Shown: positions 50,347 through 58,945, counted from the stretch's first letter. The stretch is 64,000 bases of DNA from Planctomycetota bacterium (GCA_029558835.1 JAKQDH010000147.1:1-64000); one strand, 5' to 3'. Notes: generated from the sequence alone by a model not told the origin. Numbers and translations are program-made.

Positions 50347-50470
50347 GGGTGGCATGGCCAAGCGCAGCGCCGCCATGTTCTCGGAAAGGGGCGTGCGGGG
50401 GTCACGGCAGCATGCCGACGCCTGCCTGCGGCGGGCTTAGGCATGCCTGGTCTCCGCTTTGCGTGGTCCT
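50347..50470 (-). repeat. Family 1 repeat, copy R5 (reverse orientation)
   Basis: Begins on the plus strand with GGGTGGCATGGCCAAGCGCA and ends with GCATGCCTGGT; shares the flank TTTGCGTGGTCCT with copy R6. It lies in the 408-base gap 50261-50668, which otherwise holds only GC-rich low-complexity CGAGCGA/CGCTCGGGCTCGG words and no gene. Confidence 0.75.
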
Positions 50471-50668
50471 GTTCAGGGCGACGTCCTCGGAGCCCGAGCG
50501 GCGGCAAGCGGGCAACGTGCAGCGCCACGTTCCAGAAGAAGCGCCGAGCCCGAGCGAGAGCGAGTGGGCTGTCAGGCGACGCGCCCCCTCGCTACCGCTC
50601 GGGCTCGGTTGTTCGTTCGCGCCGATGCCCCTCGCTTCCGCCTGGGCCCGGATGCGCGGTGGTCCTCT

Positions 50669-50884
50669 TCACTCCACGATCATCTCGCCCGGGGAAACCA
50701 TCTTGTATTCGCCGATGGTTTCCTCGTCGCGGGCCGGTTGCGTCTGCTCGGCCCGCGGGGGTTCCTGACTGTACTCGTACGTGCTGACGGAACGGTGGCT
50801 GGACTTGGCGCAGCCGATGCTCAGGGTGAGCAAGCCGACGGCCGGCAACGCCGTCAGCATCAGCCATGTCTTGCGTATCGTCAT
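50669..50884 (-). CDS. Small lipoprotein, unknown function
   Basis: 71-aa lipoprotein: MTIRKTWLMLTALPAVGLLTLSIGC is a clean signal with lipobox. The mature part is short, polar and Glu/Gln/Ser-rich (YEYSQEPPRAEQTQPARDEET), ending GEYKMVSPGEMIVE. ATG 50884 is preferred over ATG 50893 because AAGGA then sits at ribosome-binding distance. It is the last of three same-strand envelope genes (53864 to 50669), 222 bases after the LPP20-like gene. Confidence 0.72.
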   Translation of the reverse strand: MTIRKTWLMLTALPAVGLLTLSIGCAKSSHRSVSTYEYSQEPPRAEQTQPARDEETIGEYKMVSPGEMIVE

Positions 50885-51048
50885 AGGTGTCATTCCTTCC
50901 TCGATGTCCTGGTCCGGTCCGGCTCGTTGTCGTTCGCGCGGCCGGGGCCGGGATCGGTTGTAAGAGTCCGCCCGCTTCGCGGCGGTAGCCCCCTTGCGGC
51001 ACTTCGCCGTTATCGTGCCGGGATCCTGGTCATTCGTCGCCCTCATCC

Positions 51049-51081
51049 TGCCCTCTCCCCCCCGTTGAGGGGAGAGGGGGA
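51049..51081. repeat. CCCTCTCCC/GGGAGAGGG hairpin repeat
   Basis: CCTGCCCTCTCCCCCCC paired with GGGGAGAGGGGG around a short loop, between the LPP20-like gene and the small lipoprotein gene. It may act as a weak terminator or RNA stabiliser; no T-run follows. Confidence 0.5.
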
Positions 51082-51106
51082 GAAGGCACCTGCCGGAAGT
51101 TGCCGG

Positions 51107-52432
51107 CTATCCCTGTCGCCTGGCGATCTGCATCTGCTGGTTGAGCACGCTCCACAGATCGGCCGCGGCGATCGTCGCCTTCACGCGGGCGGTACCCTCA
51201 GCGTAGATCGGCGGACTGAAGGTCGCCCCGGCGATGACGGCGTTCACCTGCGTCGAGATTTCGTCATACTGGGTGACGAAGTCGCGCACGAGCGTACTGG
51301 AACTGATCTGGAGTCCCTGGATCTGCTCGGCCAGCTTGCGCAGGGCGTCGAGTTCGGCCGCCCGGCGAGCCCGCAGCTTGCCCTGGGCCGTGTCAATTTC
51401 CGGGTCCGTGGCTTCACCGTCAGCCGAGATCTGCTGCACGACCCAGTCGGGCATCTGGTAGCCGGCGGCCACCGCCTGCTTCACGAACTCCGGCCCCGGC
51501 ACGCCGCAACCCGTGGCCTCAAAGACGTCCCGCTGAAGCGTCTTCTTGATGTTGGTGATGTCCGTCGTGGTGACGGTGTTGCCGCGATAATGCTGGCTGT
51601 GCAACTCCTGAATCTTGGTAAGCACGCGCTCGACCGGGATTTCCATGGTCACTTCGGCAATCAGCTCGTCACTGTGGAGGTAGCGATTCGTCTCCGTGGC
51701 ACCGATGACGATGCCTTCCGCGCGGGTGGAAATCTCGTCCGACTCGGTAATGAAGTCACGTACCAGGGTGGTGGACGTGAGGCGCAGGCCCTGAATGCGC
51801 TCCAGCAGCTTGCGCTGGGCATCACGGCGGGCGGCCTGCATGGCCATCAGGCGGGCCTGCGGCGATACCGTCTTCCAGATGCCCGGGACGCTCATGGCCG
51901 ATGGGGCATACCCGGCGGGCAAAGGCGTGATGATATCCGCGACCCCCTGGGGCAGGTCAGGCGGCAGCTCCGGTCGCGGGGCGCCCGCGCCGGTCACGCG
52001 GATCACGTCCTTCTTCAAGGTCTGCTGGATCTGCTCGAAGTCCACAGTGGTCACCGTGTTGCCCTTGTAGTGGGCGGCGTGAACCTCTTTCAGCTTGGTG
52101 ACGAGCTGGGCGACCGTCACCTCGGCATCGACCTCACAAACGCCGTCTTCGTAGTAGCGCGGCTGGCCCAGCCGGACGCCCTTCACGAACGCGTCCACCC
52201 CCGCGCGGATTTCATCGCTCTCGGTGATGAAGTCACGGACGTAGGTCGAGGAGTTGATCTGCACACCGTAGACGGCCTCGGCGAGCTTGCGGTAGCAGTC
52301 GGCCTCGGCCGCCCGCCGGGCGAGCAGCTTGTTCTGGGCATCGGCCGCGGGATTCTGGGCCAGCGCGGTCAGTGCCGGAATCAGCAGCCCCGCCACCGCC
52401 GTCAGCCCCATCAGACGAAACACACGAGTCAT
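51107..52432 (-). CDS. Exported protein with three LPP20-like repeats
   Basis: 441-aa exported protein. Signal MTRVFRLMGLTAVAGLLIPALTALA. Three repeats (residues about 28-115, 180-265, 350-440) share the pattern ARRAAEADxxRKLAExIxGxxIxSSTxVRDFITESDEI, characteristic of LPP20/CsgG-type lipoprotein domains. The spacer HYKGNTVTTVDFEQIQQTLKKD is itself repeated once (HYRGNTVTTTDITNIKKTL). ATG 52432 is the last Met before the signal; the frame continues upstream through a family 2 element. It is transcribed after a CsgG/LpoB-like TPR gene. Confidence 0.8.
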   Translation of the reverse strand: MTRVFRLMGLTAVAGLLIPALTALAQNPAADAQNKLLARRAAEADCYRKLAEAVYGVQINSSTYVRDFITESDEIRAGVDAFVKGVRLGQPRYYEDGVCEVDAEVTVAQLVTKLKEVHAAHYKGNTVTTVDFEQIQQTLKKDVIRVTGAGAPRPELPPDLPQGVADIITPLPAGYAPSAMSVPGIWKTVSPQARLMAMQAARRDAQRKLLERIQGLRLTSTTLVRDFITESDEISTRAEGIVIGATETNRYLHSDELIAEVTMEIPVERVLTKIQELHSQHYRGNTVTTTDITNIKKTLQRDVFEATGCGVPGPEFVKQAVAAGYQMPDWVVQQISADGEATDPEIDTAQGKLRARRAAELDALRKLAEQIQGLQISSSTLVRDFVTQYDEISTQVNAVIAGATFSPPIYAEGTARVKATIAAADLWSVLNQQMQIARRQG

Positions 52433-52654
52433 CGTTCTTCTCCTTCGTGATGTAACTGCTTGATGCGCGATTCGTTCCACGCGCCATTCCTGTGCATACG
52501 CGGTCGGCATACCCTCTCCGTCGTCGCGAGGATGCCCGGCGCGGGCTCCGCCCCCCCGGCGGCCGGCCCGTGGTCTCCGGCCAATACGACACGTCCGGCA
52601 CGCAAAGGTTGGGGCGTGCCCCGCGGGTTCCCCCCGTCCGGGGGACTGCCTCCA

Positions 52655-52693
52655 TGCCCTCACCCTGCCTCCTCCCCGTGGGGGAGACGGGGG
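52655..52693. repeat. CCCTCACCCTGCC/GGGGAG hairpin repeat
   Basis: CCCTCACCCTGCCTCCTCCCC with GGGGGAGACGGGGGA, another copy of the CCCTCTCCC-type hairpin. It lies in the 385-base gap 52433-52817, which holds no gene. Confidence 0.5.
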
Positions 52694-52710
52694 ACGAGCC
52701 GGTCTCCTAA

Positions 52711-52817
52711 CAGCCCGTTGAAGAAGTAGCGTCGGCCCCCCGCGACCGACGCAGAACGCCCCTGGCACACGGGTCACTGAGGGTCCCGGCGCTAGGCGGG
52801 GGTTCTTCAACAGGCTG
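52711..52817 (-). repeat. Family 2 107-bp element, copy B, with CTAA target duplication
   Basis: Terminal inverted repeats CAGCCCGTTGAAGAA and TTCTTCAACAGGCTG (14 of 15 positions match). It is flanked by the direct repeat CTAA (52707-52710 and 52818-52821), a hallmark of transposition. The right CTAA includes the stop codon of the upstream gene (TAG at 52818-52820), so the element landed directly at its 3' end. No transposase is encoded. Confidence 0.87.
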
Positions 52818-53864
52818 CTAACCTCGCGCCCGAGCCCGGGAGCCGAAGGCCTTGACCCGGTCGCGAGCCTGGGCGTACTCGGGGTCATCCTTACCGGCAC
52901 AAGCCTGCCGGTAGTATCTCATGGCCTCGTCGAACCTCCCCGACGCCTCGCACGCAAGCCCCGCCCCATAGGCGGCGTGGTGGTCGTTGGGGTTCTCGCT
53001 CAGCGCCAGCCGGAACGACGCCAGCGCTTCGTCCCATAGTTCCGCCCGCAGCAGCCGCACGCCCTGGACGCAGTTCTTGTTCGCGCTGGACTCGACCTCG
53101 GCCGTGACCTGTATGCCGCACTTCATCAGACGGGCGATGAACTCCCGCGCCCCCTGTTCCACGAGCGCCCCGGTAATCCGGTCGACGGGCGTCAAGGCCG
53201 CCTCCGTCTGCGCCGAGCCGAAGAAGAAGTTGGCCTTCGTCGACTCCGTCCCGGAGTAGGTCGCGGGCATGTAGTGTTCCCACACCCGACCGTTCGCGGT
53301 GTCCACCAGCTTGAACTCCGTCTGCACGGTGACGTTGCGGGTCACGGTCTCCACTTCGCGCGTCTGCACGGCCGTGCGTCCGCCACCCCACCCGTGCCCC
53401 CCGAAGCCGGAGAGATCGAGCCCCGAGATGGCCGTCTGCTTGCCGGCGTGCTTCTCGACCTTCACGTTGATGTTGGCCAGGATCATCCCATCGGCGGCCA
53501 GCAGTTGACCGCCCTGCCCGCCCGTGCGCGTACTCATGCCCGCCGCGGCCAGGTCCGCCTCGTCGAAGGTCGCCTGGGTGTCCCGACGTTCGGTTACCGC
53601 GATGTCCGTCCCGAATCGGGTGCGGGATTCGTTCACCAGATTGAGCAGAATGGCCGAGCTCATGTCCGACCACTTGGGGTCGGTCGTGGGCCCGACTTTG
53701 GCCGGCACGACGGCGATGGTCTTCATGCCGGGCGGCAGGCCCCGCTCCGGCTCGACGACGTAGCTGAAGCCCACCACGGCACGCTCACCACCGGCGCACC
53801 CGACCACCAGCGCGACCCCAAGCGCCCCACCCACCAACCTGACGATGCCTCGTCTTACCGCCAT
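52818..53864 (-). CDS. CsgG/LpoB-like lipoprotein with TPR C terminus
   Basis: 348-aa lipoprotein. Signal MAVRRGIVRLVGGALGVALVVGC with lipobox. Residues about 45-230 have the order typical of CsgG/LpoB-like proteins: KTIAVVPAKVGPT, SAILLNLVNESRTRFGTDIAV, MILANINVKVEKHAG, VTRNVTVQTEFKLVDTANGRVWEHY. The C-terminal 75 residues hold two TPR-like helices (WDEALASFRLALSENPNDHHAAYGAG, GRFDEAMRYYRQA). The stop codon touches the family 2 element. With the two genes that follow it forms an envelope cluster. Confidence 0.8.
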   Translation of the reverse strand: MAVRRGIVRLVGGALGVALVVGCAGGERAVVGFSYVVEPERGLPPGMKTIAVVPAKVGPTTDPKWSDMSSAILLNLVNESRTRFGTDIAVTERRDTQATFDEADLAAAGMSTRTGGQGGQLLAADGMILANINVKVEKHAGKQTAISGLDLSGFGGHGWGGGRTAVQTREVETVTRNVTVQTEFKLVDTANGRVWEHYMPATYSGTESTKANFFFGSAQTEAALTPVDRITGALVEQGAREFIARLMKCGIQVTAEVESSANKNCVQGVRLLRAELWDEALASFRLALSENPNDHHAAYGAGLACEASGRFDEAMRYYRQACAGKDDPEYAQARDRVKAFGSRARARG

Positions 53865-54102
53865 GCCTGGACCTCCTTCCCGGTTGACATGCCGACCGGC
53901 GCAACGCGGAAGTTACGATGATTCGCGTGTTTCGCCCAGAGCGGCGGGAGACCGCCGCCCCCCGCTCTGCCCGACCTCGCGGGACGCATAGCAAACCATG
54001 CGGGGGACCTTCCGTCAAGCCGGCCACCCACGGTTTGACGCCTCGGCGCGCCGCGCCCTAGAATCCGCCGGTAACTTCGCCGTTGGAGGCCCCTTTGCTC
54101 CC

Positions 54103-55239
54103 ATGTTCCCCCGTCGCCCAACCCGTCAGGTGTGGGTGGGATCTGTTCCCATCGGCGGTGGCGCCCCGATCAGCATCCAGAGCATGACCAACACGCACAC
54201 GCACGACGTGGACGCGACGGCGGCCCAGGTTCGGCAGTTGGCCGCGGCGGGCGCCGAGCTGGTCCGGGTGGCGGTGCCCGACGCTCGGGACACGGCCGCC
54301 CTGCCGGCCATTCTGGGACAGGTCTCCGTCCCCCTGATTGCGGACGTGCACTACCGCTACGAACGAGCCCTGGAGGCCGTCGAGGCCGGCGTCCACAAGA
54401 TTCGCCTCAACCCGGGCAACCTCAAGCAGCACAAGCAGGTCGAACGCGTCCTGGCCGCCTGCCGGGAACGCCGCGTCCCCATCCGCGTGGGCGTCAACGA
54501 AGGCAGCCTGGTGGAACGGGCGGATCCGGCGCTTCGGGCCGCCCAGCAGAGTCGCCTCGCCGCCGACCGCCGCCGCGAGCTGGTCCGCCTCATGGTGGAG
54601 ACGCTGGAGGAGTACCTGCGCGTGTTCGAGAAGCACGACTTCCACGACGTTGTGCTGTCGGCCAAGACGCCCGATGCCGCGCTGGCCATCGACGCCTGCC
54701 GAGCGATCAGCGCCCGCTTCGATTATCCGTTGCACGTCGGCGTGACCCATGCCGGGCCGCTGCAAACCGGGCGGATTCGGTCGGTGGCGGCCCTGGGGGC
54801 GCTGCTGGCCGAGGGTATCGGCGACACGGTCCGCATCTCCTATGCCGACGACCCGGTGCACGAGGTCGAAGATGCCAAAGAACTGCTCTGCGCGCTGGGG
54901 CTGCGGGCCCGGGTGGAACCGGAGTTGATTGCCTGTCCGACCTGTGGCCGGATCGAGGTAGACCTGGTGGCCCTGACCGAGCAGGTCCGTGCCCGCCTGA
55001 GTGGGATCAAGGTGCCGCTCAAGGTGGCCGTCATGGGCTGCGTGGTCAACGGACCCGGCGAGGCGGAGGGCGCGGACGTGGCCCTGTGCGCCGGCAAGGG
55101 CAAGGGCATTATCTACGTGCGCGGCGAGCAGAAGCGGATCGTCAGCGAGACGGAGATGCTGGAGGCACTCTGCGACGAAGTGCAGGCCGTGGCCCAGCAG
55201 ATCGAACGCGGGCAAGCCGGCGTCCGGAATGCAGAATGA
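54103..55239 (+). CDS. ispG: 4-hydroxy-3-methylbut-2-enyl-diphosphate synthase (IspG)
   Basis: MEP-pathway [4Fe-4S] enzyme converting ME-cPP to HMBPP. TIM-barrel motifs are PISIQSMTNTHTHDVDATAAQV, PLIADVHYRY, VHKIRLNPGN and IRVGVNEGSL. The cluster Cys lie in LIACPTCGRIEVDL and VAVMGCVVNGPGEAEGAD. It is the shorter class of IspG (378 aa) without the plant-type insert. ATG 54103 is preferred; the open frame reaches ATG 53998. The last residues (VRNAE) and the stop fall inside an inverted repeat at 55227-55305. Confidence 0.93.
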   Translation: MFPRRPTRQVWVGSVPIGGGAPISIQSMTNTHTHDVDATAAQVRQLAAAGAELVRVAVPDARDTAALPAILGQVSVPLIADVHYRYERALEAVEAGVHKIRLNPGNLKQHKQVERVLAACRERRVPIRVGVNEGSLVERADPALRAAQQSRLAADRRRELVRLMVETLEEYLRVFEKHDFHDVVLSAKTPDAALAIDACRAISARFDYPLHVGVTHAGPLQTGRIRSVAALGALLAEGIGDTVRISYADDPVHEVEDAKELLCALGLRARVEPELIACPTCGRIEVDLVALTEQVRARLSGIKVPLKVAVMGCVVNGPGEAEGADVALCAGKGKGIIYVRGEQKRIVSETEMLEALCDEVQAVAQQIERGQAGVRNAE

Positions 55240-55305
55240 AGAATTCAGAATGCAGAAAGGGGAGCCGCACGCCGGTCTGCATTCTGCCTACTTCATTCTG
55301 CATTC
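55227..55305. repeat. Inverted repeat of GAATGCAGAATGAAG overlapping the ispG 3' end
   Basis: Perfect 15-bp arms at 55227-55241 and 55291-55305, plus internal words of the same type (AGAATGCAGAA, TCTGCATTCTGC). It contains the ispG stop codon (TGA 55237-55239) and is markedly AT-richer than its surroundings. Confidence 0.7.
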
Positions 55306-55328
55306 GGATCCCGACGAGTCGGTGATTC

Positions 55329-56402
55329 ATGAGTGACGTACACGAGATGCCCTCACCGTCACCCGGCGCCGAGGCGGCGCCGTGCCGGCACTGCGGCTAC
55401 GACCTGCGCGCGTCGCTGGCGGCCCCCTGCTGCCCGGAATGCGGCACGCCAGTGGCGTTCGCGCTGGGCAGCCATGCACCCTTCGTACGCCCGCCGGATC
55501 AGGACCACGCGATCGATGTTCATCTGTTTTGCGTCCGCTGCGGGGCAGACCTCTTCGGCCGGCGTGCGCTGGAACTGTGTGCGACCTGTCAGAACCCGGT
55601 GTGGTTCTCGCTGTACGGCGACTGGTTGCGCGCCAGTGATCCACGCTGGCTGGCGGGTTTGCGCCGCGGCGTCCTGCTGTGGTTCTGGGTGTTAATCGGG
55701 AGCTCGGGGCTGAATGTTCTATACACCGGGGTAGTCACCGCCATCGCCTGCGCGAGTTCCCCCGAAACGTTCGACTACAAACGCTGGTTGGACGTGGGTC
55801 TGGCCGTAATCGGCGTGTTCACGATCTGGCTATACCTGCCCGTTATTTGGCTAATCACCGCGGACGAGCCGGCCGGGCGACAATGCCCGCGGGGCCGGAC
55901 ACTCGAGCACCTCCTGCGTCTGGGCGGGGTGCTTAACTGGGGTTTGGTCCTGACCGCTCTGCTGCTGCGGATACCCACCGCACCATCATGGTTGATGAGG
56001 GCCTCCTTGCTTCTCACCGCGGCATGGCTGATCGTCTACATGGGCATGATGGCGCGCATGCAGCGGCTGGCGGTGCGCGTGCCGGCGCCCAGGCTGGCGC
56101 ACAAGACCGGAGTGGTAATGTGGGGATATGCCGGGGCACAGGTCGTGCTGGAGCTATGGGGTCTGGCGGCCACGCAGAGCATGGATCCCGCCCGCACATC
56201 CGGGCGCGGGACGTTGTTCAGTCTCCCCTCTTCCGCGGTGTGCCTGCTCAGCGTGGCCAGCGTGGCCTCCATCGTCTTTCTGATCTGGCTCCTGGTGTTG
56301 CTGTGGCAGTATCAACGGGTCTTCAAGACCGCGTTGGTTGAGCTGGCTAAGGACACGGCCGGCGCGGGCACCGGCATGCTGACGCCCCCGACTCATCCAT
56401 GA
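55329..56402 (+). CDS. Membrane protein with two N-terminal zinc ribbons, copy 1
   Basis: 357-aa protein. The N-terminal 95 residues hold two zinc-ribbon-like units: CRHCGYDLRASLAAPCCPECGTPV, then CVRCGADLFGRRALELCATCQNPVWF, each with two CxxC pairs. About five hydrophobic segments follow (GVLLWFWVLIGSSGLNVLYT, VGLAVIGVFTIWLYLPVIWLI and so on). Its stop overlaps the start of a related gene by 4 bases (ATGA). The function is unknown; a cytoplasmic zinc-ribbon sensor on a membrane anchor is one possibility. Confidence 0.78.
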   Translation: MSDVHEMPSPSPGAEAAPCRHCGYDLRASLAAPCCPECGTPVAFALGSHAPFVRPPDQDHAIDVHLFCVRCGADLFGRRALELCATCQNPVWFSLYGDWLRASDPRWLAGLRRGVLLWFWVLIGSSGLNVLYTGVVTAIACASSPETFDYKRWLDVGLAVIGVFTIWLYLPVIWLITADEPAGRQCPRGRTLEHLLRLGGVLNWGLVLTALLLRIPTAPSWLMRASLLLTAAWLIVYMGMMARMQRLAVRVPAPRLAHKTGVVMWGYAGAQVVLELWGLAATQSMDPARTSGRGTLFSLPSSAVCLLSVASVASIVFLIWLLVLLWQYQRVFKTALVELAKDTAGAGTGMLTPPTHP

Positions 56403-57469
56403 GCTACCCCAGCGAGCAAAGCCTGATCGCCCTGCCCGAAGACGCGTTGCGTTGTGTCCGGTGCGGGTACAACCTGTGGGCCCGGCGGATCGGCGAGTGT
56501 TGTCCCGAATGCGGGACACCAGTGCTCTTCTCGTACCCCGGTGGGGGGTGGCACGTACCGCGGCGCCGGGTTCCGGACCTGCCCGTGGCAACCAACGCCA
56601 AGTGTCCGCGCTGCGGGACGGCCCTCGGGGGGCTCTCGGCCCGAGACGCCTGCCCCGGATGTGGGGCGCCTGTGTGGTACTGCGGCTACATCGGTTGGCT
56701 GCGAGCGGCCGACCTCCGCTGGCTGCGTCGCGTGGCGAGCGGGGCGACCTGCTGGCTGCTGAGCTTGGGCGGCCACGGTGCCGTGCTGGGCGTCGGGGCG
56801 GTGTATGCGATGTTGTTGGGGGGGAGCCTTGGCTCCCGCCTCGGTGGTTGGGCAGAGGGAGCGACCTGGGTCCTGGCGGTCCTGCTTGACGTGCTGTTCG
56901 TGGTGGCCGCCTGGCGGATTACCGCGGCCGAACCCATTCCGTTCCGGCGTGGCCGGTGGCTTGGCTGGGCACCGGTGGTTCGCGCGGGCGCGCTGGCGGT
57001 CTGGGCGGCAGGGGTGCTCGCGGCCGGCGTGCGGTACGCGCACTTGGGCGTGTGGGCACAGATGGCGGTCCGGGTGCTTCCCCTGGGGGGCTGGCTCGCC
57101 GTGGTAGGGCTGCTGATGTGCCTGCGCGAGTTGGCGCGGCGTCTTCCGGACCACCGCCTCGCACGGTGGACTACGGGGGTGCTGTGGGCGTATGGCTCTG
57201 CCGCGCTCACGATGCACCTGTGGAACGTCGGCGAAGGCGTCGCCCGGTGGCTGCTGGCGGCCGCCGGCAACGCGGCGTTCGCGGCCGACCTCTACCACGC
57301 CATGGCCGTGTTCCTGCGGGTGGTTTTGTTGCTGTCTCTGCTGGCGCTGGTTGCCCTGCTGGTGAGTTACTGGACCGCCCTGGGCATCGCGTGCGACCGG
57401 TCTGAGCGCGAGGCGGCGGCGTTCAGGGCGCCCCGGGGTGATGGCGTGGCCACCTCTGAGGCAAGGTAA
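56399..57469 (+). CDS. Membrane protein with two N-terminal zinc ribbons, copy 2
   Basis: 356-aa paralogue of the gene before it. It has the same plan: CVRCGYNLWARRIGECCPECGTPV, then CPRCGTALGGLSARDACPGCGAPVWYCG, and about five to six membrane segments after WLRAADLRWLRRV. Identity between the two membrane parts is low, while zinc-ribbon spacing and the post-ribbon motif are shared, so the duplication is old. The ATGA overlap indicates coupled synthesis, perhaps as a heterodimer. The pnt operon follows after 311 bases. Confidence 0.78.
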   Translation: MSYPSEQSLIALPEDALRCVRCGYNLWARRIGECCPECGTPVLFSYPGGGWHVPRRRVPDLPVATNAKCPRCGTALGGLSARDACPGCGAPVWYCGYIGWLRAADLRWLRRVASGATCWLLSLGGHGAVLGVGAVYAMLLGGSLGSRLGGWAEGATWVLAVLLDVLFVVAAWRITAAEPIPFRRGRWLGWAPVVRAGALAVWAAGVLAAGVRYAHLGVWAQMAVRVLPLGGWLAVVGLLMCLRELARRLPDHRLARWTTGVLWAYGSAALTMHLWNVGEGVARWLLAAAGNAAFAADLYHAMAVFLRVVLLLSLLALVALLVSYWTALGIACDRSEREAAAFRAPRGDGVATSEAR

Positions 57470-57780
57470 CTCCCCGGCCGACGGATTGGGATTTCCACGA
57501 TCCGCGCTACAATATCGCAACACGCCCGCGGACCCATCCGGGTAGGGCGCGGGCCCCCCGCGGTCCAGGGGTGTAAGCGGCGTGCGCAAACGACCTTTCG
57601 ACGCCGGCTGCCACTTGGCGAGCGACTCGCTACGTGGGAGCTGGGTGGCGGGGTCTGGTCGGGTCTGCCAGGTGCACCGCCGAGCGACGGCGGGCCGAGG
57701 CGTACCGCCGGTCGCGGCGTCCGGCAGAGTCGGACGGCAGGTCGAGATGCGAGGTTGAAGTCAGGGTGAGCGAGTGACGC
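57470..57780 (+). other. Long 5' leader region of the pnt operon
   Basis: Carries a promoter (57486-57513) and then about 260 bases of untranslated, GC-rich sequence with several short palindromes (for example CGGGCCCCCCGCGG). A structured leader is possible, but no riboswitch class could be recognised. Confidence 0.4.
57486..57513 (+). promoter_or_regulatory. Promoter candidate of the pnt operon
   Basis: TTGGGA (57486-57491), 16-base spacer, TACAAT (57508-57513), in a locally AT-rich patch upstream of pntAA. Confidence 0.5.
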
Positions 57781-58932
57781 ATGAAGCTGGTAGTTCCCAA
57801 GGAGATCGTGGCGGGTGAGCGGCGGGTCGCGGTCGTTCCCGAGTCCGTGAAGAAGCTCACGAAGGCCGGCGTGCAAGTGTTCGTCCAGGAGGACGCGGGC
57901 CTGGCGGCGGGCGTGCGCGATGTGGACTATGCCGACGCGGGCGCCGAGATCATCCCCGACGCAAAGGACCTGTACGCCCGCGGGGAGTTGATCTTGAAGG
58001 TCGAGCCGCCGACGCAGAATGAGGCCGTCGGCGCACACGAGGTCGAGTTGATGCCTCCGGGTGCCATCCTGGTGGCCACGTTGCAGTCGCTGCGGAATCT
58101 CGACACAGTGCGCCGCCTGACGGCGCGGAAGGTGACGGCCTTTTCGATGAACATGATCCCGCGGACCACGCGGGCCCAGACGATGGACGTACTCTCCTCG
58201 CAGGCGACGGCGGCGGGATACAAGGCCGTACTGCTGGGGGCCGCAGCGAGCGGCAAGTTCTTCCCGATGCTGACGACGGCGGCCGGAACGATTCGTCCGG
58301 CACGGGTGTTCGTGATCGGCGCCGGAGTGGCCGGCTTGCAGGCGATTGCCACGGCGCGACGGCTGGGGGCCGTCGTGGAGGCCTTTGACGTGCGCCGGGC
58401 AGTCAAGGAGCAGGTCCAGAGCCTCGGCGCCACCTTCGTCGAGATCGACATCGACGAGGACGCGGAGACCGCGGGCGGCTACGCGAAGGAAGTCTCCGCC
58501 GAATACCTGGCCAAGGAGGAGAAGCTGCTGCACGAGCGCTGCCGGGCGAGCGACGTGGTCATCACCACTGCGCAGGTGTTCGGCAAGAGTGCCCCGCGGC
58601 TCATCAGCGAGGACATGGTGCGGCACATGTCGCCCGGGTCGGTCATCGTGGACTTGGCGGCCGAGGGCGGTGGCAACTGCGCCCTCACTGAGCCGGGCAA
58701 GACCGTGGGGAAACACGGGGTGACCATCATCGGCGAACTGAACCTGCCGGCCACCATGCCCATCCACGCCAGCCAGATGTACTCCCGCAACGTCACCGCG
58801 TTCCTGCTGGAGTTCTTCAAGGACGGCAAGTTCAACCTGCGTCTTGAGGATGACATCATCAAGGCGGCGCTGATCACCCACGAGGGCCAGGTGGTCAACG
58901 AGATGGTGCGGAAGGCCCTGTCGGCCGGCTAA
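57781..58932 (+). CDS. pntAA: NAD(P) transhydrogenase subunit alpha, part 1
   Basis: NAD(H)-binding domain I of the proton-translocating transhydrogenase, which uses the proton gradient to reduce NADP+ with NADH. The 383-aa protein has the split-alpha arrangement. It contains MKLVVPKEIVAGERRVAVVPESV, QATAAGYKAVLLGA and the Rossmann motif VFVIGAGVAGLQAIATA with the charged ELV-type loop after it (EAFDVRRAVKEQV). SVIVDLAAEGGGNCALT and IIGELNLPATMPIHAS follow. It works with PntAB and PntB encoded just downstream. Confidence 0.95.
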   Translation: MKLVVPKEIVAGERRVAVVPESVKKLTKAGVQVFVQEDAGLAAGVRDVDYADAGAEIIPDAKDLYARGELILKVEPPTQNEAVGAHEVELMPPGAILVATLQSLRNLDTVRRLTARKVTAFSMNMIPRTTRAQTMDVLSSQATAAGYKAVLLGAAASGKFFPMLTTAAGTIRPARVFVIGAGVAGLQAIATARRLGAVVEAFDVRRAVKEQVQSLGATFVEIDIDEDAETAGGYAKEVSAEYLAKEEKLLHERCRASDVVITTAQVFGKSAPRLISEDMVRHMSPGSVIVDLAAEGGGNCALTEPGKTVGKHGVTIIGELNLPATMPIHASQMYSRNVTAFLLEFFKDGKFNLRLEDDIIKAALITHEGQVVNEMVRKALSAG

Positions 58933-58945
58933 GAGCGCCGCACAG

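Noticed and set aside
51107-52900. Longer start for the LPP20-like protein (to 52900)
   Set aside because: The extension passes through a mobile family 2 element and the 3' end of the neighbouring gene; the true signal peptide begins at ATG 52432.
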